Source: Nocardioides luteus (GTDB lineage: Bacteria > Actinomycetota > Actinomycetes > Propionibacteriales > Nocardioidaceae). From it: a DNA stretch of 64,000 nt. A program made the position numbers and the translations under genes. Below the pieces are notes generated by a model that was given only the letters and a program-made list of their open reading frames with translations, made no database searches and had not been told where the DNA came from. The stretch is taken from assembly GCF_000960475.2 (NCBI RefSeq), contig NZ_JZDQ02000014.1, positions 1-64,000 of the forward strand, given 5' to 3'. Shown here one piece after another: positions 29,774-37,943 of the stretch (positions are counted from its first letter, which is position 1; each line of letters begins with the position of its first letter).

Positions 29774-30391
29774 TCAGGCGCGGTCGGCGCCCTCCAGCAG
29801 CGACCGCAGCAGGTCGACCAGGCTGGCGACCGAGAGGTCCGGGTCGAAGGCGCGCTGGACGCCGAGCCCGATGCCGAGGGAGAGCAGCTGGACAGCGGCC
29901 TCCTCGGCCGGTGCGGGCAGGGTGAGACCGAGCTCGGTGGCCTGCTGCTCGATGAGCTCGGCGACGGCCGCGGTGAGCTCGCGACGCCGGGAGGCCAGCT
30001 GCTGGCTCACGCCCGGCACCCGGCGGGTGCTGGTCGCGAACTCGACCTCGAGCGCGGTCCAGCCGACGTCGCCGATGTTGGCCTCGGCCCATGCCGCGAA
30101 GGCGTCGATCCGGCCCTCGACGGTCTCGACCCCCTCGACGGCTCGCGTGAGCGACAGCGCCCGCTCCTGATGGATCACGTCGAGGACGGCGAGGCCGAGC
30201 TCGTGCTTGGTCGAGAAGTTCGAGTAGACCGCGCCCTTCGAGAAGCCCGCCTCGGTGGCGACCTTGTCGAGCGAGGTCGCGTTGTAGCCGTCCGAGAGGA
30301 ACAGCCGATGGGCGGTCTGGATGAGTCGCTCGCGCGTCTGCGCGTGCGACTCCTTACGCGTGATCCGGCCCACGAGGCCAGATCCTAGCAC
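29774..30391 (-). CDS. TetR-family regulator
   Basis: The 205-residue repressor has an N-terminal helix-turn-helix (LIQTAHRLFLSDGYNATSLDKVATEAGFSKGAVYSNF, residues ~20-56) and a helical ligand domain. It is divergent from the patatin/monooxygenase/dehydrogenase operon with 43 bases between, containing a palindrome, so it most likely represses that operon and itself. Confidence 0.9.
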   Translation of the reverse strand: MLGSGLVGRITRKESHAQTRERLIQTAHRLFLSDGYNATSLDKVATEAGFSKGAVYSNFSTKHELGLAVLDVIHQERALSLTRAVEGVETVEGRIDAFAAWAEANIGDVGWTALEVEFATSTRRVPGVSQQLASRRRELTAAVAELIEQQATELGLTLPAPAEEAAVQLLSLGIGLGVQRAFDPDLSVASLVDLLRSLLEGADRA

Positions 30392-30403
30392 TTCGACCTA
30401 CCG

Positions 30404-30431
30404 CCGGTATTCAAATACCGTTAGTATTCGA
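30404..30431. promoter_or_regulatory. probable TetR operator
   Basis: CGGTAT and ATACCG (30405-30410, 30415-30420) form a perfect six-base inverted repeat around TCAA, and GTATTC recurs at 30407-30412 and 30424-30429. It covers the -10 of the patatin gene. Related ATACCG/CGGTAT arms occur at the other TetR locus (41360-41388). Confidence 0.6.
30422..30427 (+). promoter_or_regulatory. leaderless-type -10 box
   Basis: TAGTAT lies seven bases before ATG 30435 and overlaps the operator. Confidence 0.45.
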
Positions 30432-30434
30432 AGC

Positions 30435-31373
30435 ATGACCCATCGACGCGCACTCGCCATCGGCTGCGGCGGCACCCTCGGTTTCGCCTGGACGGCCGTC
30501 GCCCTCCGCGCCCTGGAGAAGGCTCTCGGCTGGGACGCCCGCACCGCCGACGTCCTCGTCGGAACCTCCGCGGGCTCGGAGCTCGTCGCGGCCCTCGGCT
30601 CCGGCCGTACGCCGCAGGACCTGCTCGACGCCCTCGACGGGACGCCGGGTGCCGACCCCGTGCTCGCGTCCCACGTCGCCACCCACCCCGGCAAGGTGCC
30701 ACCGCTGCCGGCCCCTGCCCTGCCCGCGCTCGGCCTGGTCCGTGCGGGTGTCTCCGGCCGCTCGCCCTACAGCGCGCTGGCCGGGCTGCTCCCCCGCGGT
30801 CGCGGCGACGCCGGCTGGCTGCGGACGTACGGCGACGCGCTGGCCGGTCCCGGCGGCTGGGTCGGCCACCCCGCGACCTGGCTGGTCGCGGCGGACGCGG
30901 CCACCGGCGAGCGGGTGGCGTTCGGCTCCGCAGGCGCCCCCGCGGCCACCCTGGGAGCGGCGGTCGCCGCCTCCTGGGCGATCCCCGGCTGGTTCCCGCC
31001 GGTCGAGATCGCCGGCCGTCGCTACGTCGACGGCGGCGCGGTCTCCTCCGTCTCCGCCGACCTCCTCCTCGGCCAGGCGGTCGACGAGGTCGTCGTGGTC
31101 GCGCCGATGACCACCGAGGGCGGCGCCCCGGCCCGTGGAGTCGACGGGGTCGAGCGCCTGCTCCGCTCCCAGATGACCGCCGTGCTCGACCGTGAGATCG
31201 CGCGGCTCCGGGAGGCCGGGGTGCGGGTGATCCGGGTCGAGCCCGGGCCTGCGGAGCTCGCCGCCATGGGCCCCAACTTCATGGATCTCGGCCGACGCGA
31301 GGCCACCCTCGCCGCGGCCCGCCGACACGTTCCCGGCCGCGTCGCGGCCGCACTCGAAGGAGCAACCGCATGA
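30435..31373 (+). CDS. patatin-like phospholipase
   Basis: The 312-residue protein has the patatin Ser-Asp dyad: glycine-rich oxyanion loop GCGGTLGFAW, nucleophile in VGTSAGSELV near residue 45 and Asp in RYVDGGAVSS. It should cleave acyl esters of lipids. The monooxygenase and dehydrogenase follow with ATGA-type overlaps, so all three are one operon under the divergent TetR; together they suggest lipid or cyclic-ketone breakdown. Confidence 0.88.
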   Translation: MTHRRALAIGCGGTLGFAWTAVALRALEKALGWDARTADVLVGTSAGSELVAALGSGRTPQDLLDALDGTPGADPVLASHVATHPGKVPPLPAPALPALGLVRAGVSGRSPYSALAGLLPRGRGDAGWLRTYGDALAGPGGWVGHPATWLVAADAATGERVAFGSAGAPAATLGAAVAASWAIPGWFPPVEIAGRRYVDGGAVSSVSADLLLGQAVDEVVVVAPMTTEGGAPARGVDGVERLLRSQMTAVLDREIARLREAGVRVIRVEPGPAELAAMGPNFMDLGRREATLAAARRHVPGRVAAALEGATA

Positions 31374-32851
31374 GCACGCACCACGAGGTCGTCGTCATCG
31401 GCGCCGGCATCTCCGGCATCGCCGCCGCAATCAAGCTGCGCGAGGCGGGTGTCGAGGACGTCGTCATCCTGGAGAAGGCCGACACCTACGGTGGCACCTG
31501 GCGGGCCAACACCTATCCGGGATGCGCCTGCGACGTACCGTCGAACCTCTACTCGTTCTCCTTCGCCCCCAACAGCGACTGGTCACGGGTCTACGGCAAC
31601 CAGCCGGAGATCCTCGCCTACATCGACGGCGTCGCCCGCGACCGTGGCCTCGAGGAGATCACCCGGTTCGGTGTCGAGGTCCTCGGAGCCTCCTGGGACG
31701 CAGAGGTCTCGGGGTGGCACCTGGACACCAGCGACGGCGAGATCACCGCGCGCTTCCTGATCGCCGCCGCGGGCCCGTGGAACGAGCCGAATATCCCGGA
31801 CCTGCCCGGTCTGGCCGACTTCCCCGGCGAGGTCTGGCACTCGGCCCGGTGGAACCACGACGTCGATCTCGACGGCAAGCGGGTCGCCGTGATCGGCACC
31901 GGCGCGTCGGCCGTCCAGTTCGTGCCCCAGATCCAGAAGCAGGTGGACGCGCTGCACCTCTTCCAGCGCACCGCCCACTGGGTGCTTCCCAAGGTCGACC
32001 ACCCCGTGCCCGACGCGGAGAAGTGGGTCAAGCGCCACGTGCCCTTCTTCGAGAAGGCGCTCGGCGCGATCGAGTACGCCGCGATGGAGACCGTCGGCCT
32101 CGCCTTCCACCGTCCCAAGCCGCTGATGCACGGGCTGCAGAAGATCGGTGAGGCCTATCTGCGCGCCGCCGTCCGGGACCGCGAGCTGCGGGCCAAGCTG
32201 ACGCCCGACTACCTGCTCGGCTGCAAGCGGATCCTCTTCTCCAACAACTACCTCCAGTCGCTGACGAAGCCGAACGTCGAGGTGCACGCGACCGGCGTCG
32301 AGCGGGTCGAGGGCACGAGCGTGGTCGGCTCCGACGGCAGCACGGCGGAGGTCGACGCGATCATCCTCGGCACCGGCTTCCACATCCTCGACATGCCCGT
32401 CGCCGACCTGATCCGCGGAGACGACGGCCGGACGCTCGCCGAGCACTGGGCGGGCTCCCCCGAGGCGTACCAGGGCACCTCGGTCGCCGGCTTCCCGAAC
32501 GCGTTCGTGGTGCTCGGCCCGAGCCTCGGCACCGGCCACGGCTCGGCCTTCGCCGTCGCCGAGTCGCAGGTCGCGATGATCACCGACGCCATCACGACCG
32601 CCCGCTCCCAGGGCTGGACCCGGCTCGACGTGAGCGCACGAGCCCAGGCGGCGTACGTCGAGGAGGTGCAGGCCGCGCTCACCGGCACCGCCTACAGCGG
32701 CGCGTCCTGCCACAGCTACTTCATCGACGCCAACGGCCGCAACAGCTTCTCCTGGCCGTGGTCCACCGGCGAGCTGGTCCGCCGGATCAGCCGCTTCCAA
32801 CCCACCGACTTCGAGATCACCGCAGACGAGACCGTGGAGGTCTCCGCATGA
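31370..32851 (+). CDS. flavin monooxygenase, Baeyer-Villiger type
   Basis: The 493-residue enzyme has two dinucleotide folds (VIGAGISGIAAAIKLRE at the N terminus, VIGTGASAVQFVPQI near 180) separated by the Baeyer-Villiger fingerprint F-x-G-x3-H-x3-W-(P/D), seen as FPGEVWHSARWNHD. It would insert oxygen into a ketone or oxidise a heteroatom. Start and stop overlap both neighbours by four bases (ATGA). Position with a lipase and a short-chain dehydrogenase suggests ketone-to-ester-to-alcohol turnover. Confidence 0.92.
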   Translation: MSTHHEVVVIGAGISGIAAAIKLREAGVEDVVILEKADTYGGTWRANTYPGCACDVPSNLYSFSFAPNSDWSRVYGNQPEILAYIDGVARDRGLEEITRFGVEVLGASWDAEVSGWHLDTSDGEITARFLIAAAGPWNEPNIPDLPGLADFPGEVWHSARWNHDVDLDGKRVAVIGTGASAVQFVPQIQKQVDALHLFQRTAHWVLPKVDHPVPDAEKWVKRHVPFFEKALGAIEYAAMETVGLAFHRPKPLMHGLQKIGEAYLRAAVRDRELRAKLTPDYLLGCKRILFSNNYLQSLTKPNVEVHATGVERVEGTSVVGSDGSTAEVDAIILGTGFHILDMPVADLIRGDDGRTLAEHWAGSPEAYQGTSVAGFPNAFVVLGPSLGTGHGSAFAVAESQVAMITDAITTARSQGWTRLDVSARAQAAYVEEVQAALTGTAYSGASCHSYFIDANGRNSFSWPWSTGELVRRISRFQPTDFEITADETVEVSA

Positions 32852-33687
32852 CGCGCTACCCCGACATCGACCTCGACGGCGCGCTCGTCGTCGTCACCGG
32901 CGCCGCCCGCGGCATCGGCCTGGCCACCGCGAAGGAGTTCGTCGCAGCCGGCTCGCGGGTCGCCCTCGGCGACCTCGACGACGCGCTGGCCCAGGAGGCG
33001 GCGACAGGGCTCGGGGCGCGGGCCAGCGGCCACCGGCTCGACGTCACCGACAAGCAGTCCGTCGCGGACTTCCTCGCCGCCGCGGAACAGGCCCACGGCA
33101 GGCCGGTCGACGTCCTGGTCAACAACGCCGGCGTCATGCCCAACGGCTCCTTCCTCGAGCAGGAGGACCGGATCGACCGCCTCACCATGGACGTCAACGT
33201 CCACGGCGTCATCCACGGCATGCGGCTGGTGCTGCCCGGGATGATCGCGCGCGGTCACGGCCACGTCGTCAACGTCGCCTCCCTGGCCGGCAAGTTCCCG
33301 CTCAAGGGCCTGGCGGTCTACAACGCCAGCAAGTACGCCGTCGTCGGCCTCAGCGCCGCCACCCGGCTCGAGCTCGACGGCACCGGGGTCTCGCTCACCA
33401 CCGTGCTGCCGAGCGCCGTACGCACCGAGCTCTCCTCCGGCATCGACCTCGGCGTGCTCCCGGCGGTCGATCCCGAGGACGTCGCGGCCGCCGTGGTGAG
33501 GTCGGTCCGGACCCGCGCGGCCGAGATCGCGGTCCCCTCCTACGTCGGTCTCGCCGCCGCCGGCGCTCCGCTCGTTCCCGAGCGGGTGATGCGCCTGATC
33601 CGCCGCGCCGTGCACGACGACGCCGCGATCACCCGGGTCGACGGCGACGTACGCCGCGCCTATCTCGACCGCATCGAGGCGCAGTAG
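32848..33687 (+). CDS. short-chain dehydrogenase/reductase
   Basis: The 279-residue SDR has the cofactor motif VVTGAARGIGLATA near 15-28, NNAG near 91 and the catalytic VYNASKYAV (Tyr, Lys) near 155. NAD(P)-linked oxidation of an alcohol or reduction of a ketone is expected. ATG 32848 overlaps the monooxygenase stop. The C terminus (residues ~200-279) is longer than in minimal SDRs, as in lipid-linked members. Confidence 0.9.
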   Translation: MTRYPDIDLDGALVVVTGAARGIGLATAKEFVAAGSRVALGDLDDALAQEAATGLGARASGHRLDVTDKQSVADFLAAAEQAHGRPVDVLVNNAGVMPNGSFLEQEDRIDRLTMDVNVHGVIHGMRLVLPGMIARGHGHVVNVASLAGKFPLKGLAVYNASKYAVVGLSAATRLELDGTGVSLTTVLPSAVRTELSSGIDLGVLPAVDPEDVAAAVVRSVRTRAAEIAVPSYVGLAAAGAPLVPERVMRLIRRAVHDDAAITRVDGDVRRAYLDRIEAQ

Positions 33688-33699
33688 GGAGACCATGCC

Positions 33700-33716
33700 G
33701 GGCCTTTGGTCCCGAA
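33700..33716. promoter_or_regulatory. DevR/DosR-like box
   Basis: gggcctttggtcccgaa matches 15 of 17 positions of the mycobacterial DevR consensus half GGGACTWWAGTCCCSAA. It lies 55 bases before the LuxR-type regulator at 33771 and 13 bases past the dehydrogenase stop. Consensus is from memory; function inferred. Confidence 0.35.
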
Positions 33717-33770
33717 AGTCGGGCCTTGCGTACCGTCACGCAGGCGCTCGACCACACCAGGCTTGTGTCC

Positions 33771-34496
33771 ATGACAACCACCCCCACGACCGTCAGCAAC
33801 CGGGTGGCCATCGTGGAACCCCACCCGGTGCTCGGCGAATCACTCGAGCTGGCACTGTCCCGGTATCGCTTCGACGCTCGCCTCCTGCCCGCAGGATCCG
33901 ATCACGCGAGCGCGGCGGCACTCACCGCACCGATCGTGCGCACCCGGGCGAGCATCGTGATCCTCGGCACGACCCTGGACGCAGGTGACCCATGGCTGGC
34001 GACGATCGCACCGCTGACGCGCGCGGGCATCGACGTCGTCATCCTGACGTCGACGACCGACCCGGCCCGTTGGGGCCAGGCGTTGCGCCGGGGTGCCCGG
34101 GTGGTGCTGCCGAAGTCGCGGCCGCTCAACGATCTCATCTCCATCGTGCGGCGCCTCGCGGAGGGACTGCGCGTGCTCGACGTGCACGAACGCGAAGAGC
34201 TCATCGCGCAGGCCGTGCGTCGCGATGCCGCGCTCGCCGGGCTCCGCGAGCGCTTCGAGCGTCTCTCCGCCCGGGAGTCGGAGGTCCTGGAGCACATCAG
34301 GAACGGGCTCAGCGTGTCGCAGATCGCCGCCCTCGACTTCGTCTCGCCCGCCACGGTCCGCACCCAGGTCAAGGCCATCCTGACCAAGCTCGAGGTCACC
34401 TCGCAGATCGCCGCGGTGGGCGCCGCCCACCGCCTGGGCTGGCGCCCACCGAGGACTCCCGACCATCAGGATCATCGGCTGCCGGCAGCCGGATGA
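33771..34496 (+). CDS. LuxR-type regulator with degenerate receiver
   Basis: The 241-residue protein keeps the response-regulator layout, but the receiver lost its phosphorylation site: the acidic pair reads IVEPHP and the acceptor strand reads IVILGTTLD, Gly66 where Asp is expected. The C-terminal LuxR helix-turn-helix (LSARESEVLEHIRNGLSVSQ) is intact. It probably works without phosphorylation. No kinase gene is adjacent. ATG 33771 chosen. Confidence 0.82.
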   Translation: MTTTPTTVSNRVAIVEPHPVLGESLELALSRYRFDARLLPAGSDHASAAALTAPIVRTRASIVILGTTLDAGDPWLATIAPLTRAGIDVVILTSTTDPARWGQALRRGARVVLPKSRPLNDLISIVRRLAEGLRVLDVHEREELIAQAVRRDAALAGLRERFERLSARESEVLEHIRNGLSVSQIAALDFVSPATVRTQVKAILTKLEVTSQIAAVGAAHRLGWRPPRTPDHQDHRLPAAG

Positions 34497-34532
34497 CGAG
34501 TCGTCCCGTGCACGACGAGCGGCGGCGCGGGC

Positions 34533-35072
34533 TCACGCCCACTTGTCGGCGAGGGTGCGGATCACGTTGAGGTTGCGGTTGGTGCTCGTCGCGATGTGAC
34601 GCTCGACGACGGCGTTGGTGATCTTCGTCTGCTGGAAGTTCTCGGTGAGCAGGTGCACCGCACGGCCGATGACGTAGACCCGCTCGCCCTCGCCGGCCCG
34701 GGCGACCAGGGCCTCCCGGGAGCTGGGGTCGCTGTGGTCCTTGCACAGGAACACGAACTGCCTGCCCTCGTGGCCCGCGCCGACCGCCGCGGCGTCGTTG
34801 GCGATCACCTTGAGCTCGGCAGGCGTGACGCAGATCGTCGGCACCTCGAAGAAGCGGTCGGCCGCGAAGGCCTCCTCCAGGATCGACTCCATCTCGGCCC
34901 GGTCGCCGACCGGGTGGTCGAAGCGTACGTTGCCGGTGTTGATGTAGGTCTCGACGTTCGTTCCGCCGGCCCTCACCACAGCGGCGGCGATGGCCTGCTT
35001 CGGGAACTTCCGGGTCGCGCCGAGGTTGATGGCGCGCAGGAACGCGATCCAGGTGTGCCGTTCCGTAGTCAT
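34533..35072 (-). CDS. DUF1697 family protein
   Basis: The 179-residue protein matches the DUF1697 family: AFLRAINLGATRKFP near the N terminus, then TYINTGNVRF and the C-terminal NRNLNVIRTLADKW (the family's R-N-x-x-T). Function is unknown. It is divergent from a MarR gene with 58 bases between them; GACTAT six bases ahead of its ATG could be a leaderless -10. Confidence 0.85.
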   Translation of the reverse strand: MTTERHTWIAFLRAINLGATRKFPKQAIAAAVVRAGGTNVETYINTGNVRFDHPVGDRAEMESILEEAFAADRFFEVPTICVTPAELKVIANDAAAVGAGHEGRQFVFLCKDHSDPSSREALVARAGEGERVYVIGRAVHLLTENFQQTKITNAVVERHIATSTNRNLNVIRTLADKWA

Positions 35073-35130
35073 TCTCAGATAGTCTCCACCCGTTCACCGC
35101 GCCGCAACCCCCAACACTGGATTCCGATCG

Positions 35131-35556
35131 ATGCCTTCGAAGACCCTGGACCTCTCCAGCGACCTGGTCGTCAACGCGGCGCGTCTCATGCGCCTCGTCC
35201 GCCGCGCCCTCGACCTTCCGGCGAGTGTCCGGGTGCTCACGATCCTGGACGCCATCGGGCCGCTCGGGATCACCGACCTGGCCCGTGCCGACGGCTGCTC
35301 GCAGCCGACCATGTCGGCCCAGATCGCCCAGCTGGTGGAGACCGGTCTGGTCAGCAAGGAGCCCAACCCCGCCGATGCGCGGGCGAGCCTGGTGACGCTG
35401 ACCGACGCCGGTCGCGCCGACCTGGCCGAGGTGCGTGAGCGCATCTCCCACCTCATCGCGGAGCGGCTGGAGTCGTGCAACCGCACCGAGGCCGACCTCG
35501 AGGCCGCCGTCGCCGTGCTGCGCGACCTGGTCGAGGGCGACTCCTCGACCTTCTAG
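35131..35556 (+). CDS. MarR-family regulator
   Basis: The 141-residue winged-helix protein has ITDLARADGCSQPTMSAQIAQLVETGLV as its DNA-binding helices and the wing SKEPNPADARASLVTLTDAG. Its stop is four bases from the convergent cutC stop. The target is not evident; the divergent DUF1697 gene is the nearest candidate. Confidence 0.87.
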   Translation: MPSKTLDLSSDLVVNAARLMRLVRRALDLPASVRVLTILDAIGPLGITDLARADGCSQPTMSAQIAQLVETGLVSKEPNPADARASLVTLTDAGRADLAEVRERISHLIAERLESCNRTEADLEAAVAVLRDLVEGDSSTF

Positions 35557-35560
35557 GCTT

Positions 35561-36292
35561 CTAGGCCAGGGCCGCGACCGCAGCCGCGACCACCGCCGGG
35601 TCGGTCACCCAGTGACCGCCGTCGTCGGCGACGCCCAGCGCCACCCGGCCGGTGGCGACGACCCGTCGCTTCGCGGAGAGATGTACGCCCTCGACGCCGA
35701 GCGCCGCGAGCGGACCGATCGCGTCGACCGTCACTCCTCCCCCGGCCAGCACGTCCGGCCCGCCGACCGCGACCATCTCCGCGATCGTCGCGGCCCCCGC
35801 AGCCGCGGCCGGAGCGCCTCCCGAGGTGAGCACCCGGTCGACCACACCGTCCAACGAGCGGATCGCCGAGACCGGGTCGGGGCTGAGGTCGATGGCCCGG
35901 TGGAACGTCACCGTCGCCTCGTACGCAGCCGCAGCATCCGCCAGCGCCCCGACCAGCTCCACGTCGGGCTCCCCGTGCGGGGTGAGCGCCCCGATCACGA
36001 TCCCGTCGGCCCCGGCCGCGAGGATCGTCTCGGCCTCGCGCTCCAGCAGGTGGCGCTCCTGTGCGGAGTAGGTGAACCCGCCGGGCCGCGGCCGGACGAG
36101 CACGTGGACGCCCTGCCAGCCGTGATCGGCATCGGTGCCGCCGACCTCGTCGAGGACGGCCTCGACGAGCCCGTGCGAGGGGGTGACGCCGCCGACCTCG
36201 AGGGCCGAGCAGAGCTCGACGCGGGTCGCCCCGGCCGAGCGCGCGGCGAGCGCTCCGTCCACCGAGGTCACCGCGATCTCGAGCGCGGTCAT
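35561..36292 (-). CDS. cutC: CutC family protein
   Basis: The 243-residue TIM-barrel protein carries the CutC blocks: LEIAVTSVDGALAARSAGATRVELCSAL at the N terminus, HVLVRPRPGGFTYS, GADGIVIGALTPHGEPD, VTFHRAIDL and RVLTSGGAP. CutC is linked to copper tolerance in Escherichia coli, though a copper role is not general. ATG 36292 overlaps the stop of the M81 peptidase gene. Confidence 0.92.
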   Translation of the reverse strand: MTALEIAVTSVDGALAARSAGATRVELCSALEVGGVTPSHGLVEAVLDEVGGTDADHGWQGVHVLVRPRPGGFTYSAQERHLLEREAETILAAGADGIVIGALTPHGEPDVELVGALADAAAAYEATVTFHRAIDLSPDPVSAIRSLDGVVDRVLTSGGAPAAAAGAATIAEMVAVGGPDVLAGGGVTVDAIGPLAALGVEGVHLSAKRRVVATGRVALGVADDGGHWVTDPAVVAAAVAALA

Positions 36293-37815
36293 CGCGCCGT
36301 CCCCGAGGTCGGGACCAGCACGGCCGACGGAGTGAAGGTGAAGCCGGTGTCGAACGGGTACATCGGTCTCTGGATCCGCCGGTGACCGAGGCGGAGCAGG
36401 TCCTGGTCGACCCCGCCCCGCGTCAACGCGAGCACCCAGTCGGCCGCGATCTCGAAGAGCTCGGGCTCGAGGTAGCCGATCTTCACCACCAGCACATCCA
36501 CCTCGCGGGGCGAGATCCCGAGCGTGGTGAAGTCGGACTCCAGGTGGTAGGGCCGCCGCGCCCGGGTGACGATCACGTCGACGCAGCCGACCCGCACGAC
36601 CGTCTCCAGGTTGCCCGGCGCGGTGTCGGCGTAGCCCTCGGTGGTCTCGACGACCGCGAGCACCTCCCCCACCAGCCGCACCGGAGCCTCCAGCCGGGAG
36701 TCGACCCGGGCGCCGACCTCGACGTCGACGTGCGCGCCGACCCCGGCCCGCGCGATCGCTTCGGCGGCACCGGCGTCCGGGATCGAGGCGTAGACGAGCC
36801 GCTTCCCGCTCCGCCTCAGCCGCTCGTCCTCGAGCAGGCGGGCCAGGGACCAGGTGACGTCACCGGCCCCGCCGGCGGTCGGGTTGTCGCCGGAGTCGGA
36901 GATGACGTACGGCGTCAGGGGGCTGGCGACCGCGAGCCCGATCGCCTCCTCGAGCGAGGCGGTGGGTGCGACGAACTCGAACTCCTCGTGGCGCTTCCAG
37001 ATCTCCTCGGCGAGCGCCGTGCACTCACGCAGGCAGATCTCGGCGGAGTCGCCGGTCACCATCACGACGGCATGGTTGCGCGGCTCGTCGGCCCAGGGAT
37101 ACCCGACCCAGTAGGCGGCGTCGACCACACCGTCGAGCTCGGCGACCTCCGCCACCCGCCGGTAGAGCGTGGCGGCCGGCTCCAGCCGCGTCGAGGTCTT
37201 CTCCCCCGGCAGCAGCACCGGCACCATCGCCCACGCCTTGGCCGGCTTGCGCGCCTCGGCCGGCAGCGCGAGCCTGTCCAGCAGGTGGCGTACGGCCCGT
37301 TCCTTGGTCTCCAGCCAGTCCTCGTGCGGCGCCATCCGGTAGCAGGTCAGCAGGTCGAGCGCCTCGGCGAGACGCGGCGAGACGTTGCCGTGCAGGTCCA
37401 TCCCCGTCGAGATCAGTACGTCACCCCCGACCGCCTCCCGCACCGCGACCGCGAGATCGCCCTCGAGATCGTCGAGACCCACCGCGGAGGCGGCGCCGTG
37501 CAGGTCGAGCACGATCCCGTCGAGCGGCCGCTCGGCGTGCGCGGCGGCCAGACCGGAGACGATCTCGGCTTTCATCGACAGGTAGTCGTCGAGCGGGATC
37601 GCTCCACCGGGTATCCCGCGCGCCTGCATCACCGGCACCCAGTCGGCAGCCTCGGCCAGGGAGCCGCCCGTGGCCCAGAACGGCCGCGCGTCCAGGATCT
37701 CCTGGCCGCGCTTGGGCGCCAGCATCCCGGTCGTGGTCAGCGCCGGCGAGAACGTCGACGCCTCCAGGCTGATCCCCGCGATGCCGACCCGTGGCCGGCG
37801 TGCTCCAGTGCTCAC
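36289..37815 (-). CDS. M81/MlrC-type metallopeptidase
   Basis: The 508-residue protein has the two-domain form of the M81 family (DUF1485 plus MlrC C-terminal domain): GIAGISLEASTFSP opens it, VLDLHGAASA and STGMDLHGNVSPRL carry putative zinc ligands, and GDNPTAGGAGDVT lies near 315. MlrC of sphingomonads degrades microcystin fragments; the function here is unknown. GTG 37815 is chosen. Coupled to cutC by a four-base overlap. Confidence 0.87.
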   Translation of the reverse strand: MSTGARRPRVGIAGISLEASTFSPALTTTGMLAPKRGQEILDARPFWATGGSLAEAADWVPVMQARGIPGGAIPLDDYLSMKAEIVSGLAAAHAERPLDGIVLDLHGAASAVGLDDLEGDLAVAVREAVGGDVLISTGMDLHGNVSPRLAEALDLLTCYRMAPHEDWLETKERAVRHLLDRLALPAEARKPAKAWAMVPVLLPGEKTSTRLEPAATLYRRVAEVAELDGVVDAAYWVGYPWADEPRNHAVVMVTGDSAEICLRECTALAEEIWKRHEEFEFVAPTASLEEAIGLAVASPLTPYVISDSGDNPTAGGAGDVTWSLARLLEDERLRRSGKRLVYASIPDAGAAEAIARAGVGAHVDVEVGARVDSRLEAPVRLVGEVLAVVETTEGYADTAPGNLETVVRVGCVDVIVTRARRPYHLESDFTTLGISPREVDVLVVKIGYLEPELFEIAADWVLALTRGGVDQDLLRLGHRRIQRPMYPFDTGFTFTPSAVLVPTSGTAR

Positions 37816-37842
37816 GCCGGACAGTGTGCCGCACCCCACCCC

Positions 37843-37940
37843 GGCGAGTCGGCTCGTTCTGACCAGATCACTCGCCGAGTCGGCTCATCGTGACCGAAGT
37901 CTCTGCCGAGTCGGCTCGTCAGGACGAGCCGACTCGGCAG
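37843..37940. repeat. three related repeats plus a perfect hairpin
   Basis: Units starting gcgagtcggctcgt (37844), gccgagtcggctca (37874) and gccgagtcggctcgtc (37905) follow each other about 30 bases apart. The last is followed, after AG, by its exact reverse complement, giving an 18-base-pair stem (37903-37920 with 37923-37940). On the minus strand the hairpin lies just past the helicase stop and the other units before the M81 gene. Confidence 0.8.
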
Positions 37941-37943
37941 GGG

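Noticed and set aside
37843..37940. CRISPR array
   Set aside because: Only three degenerate units, no uniform spacers, no cas genes.
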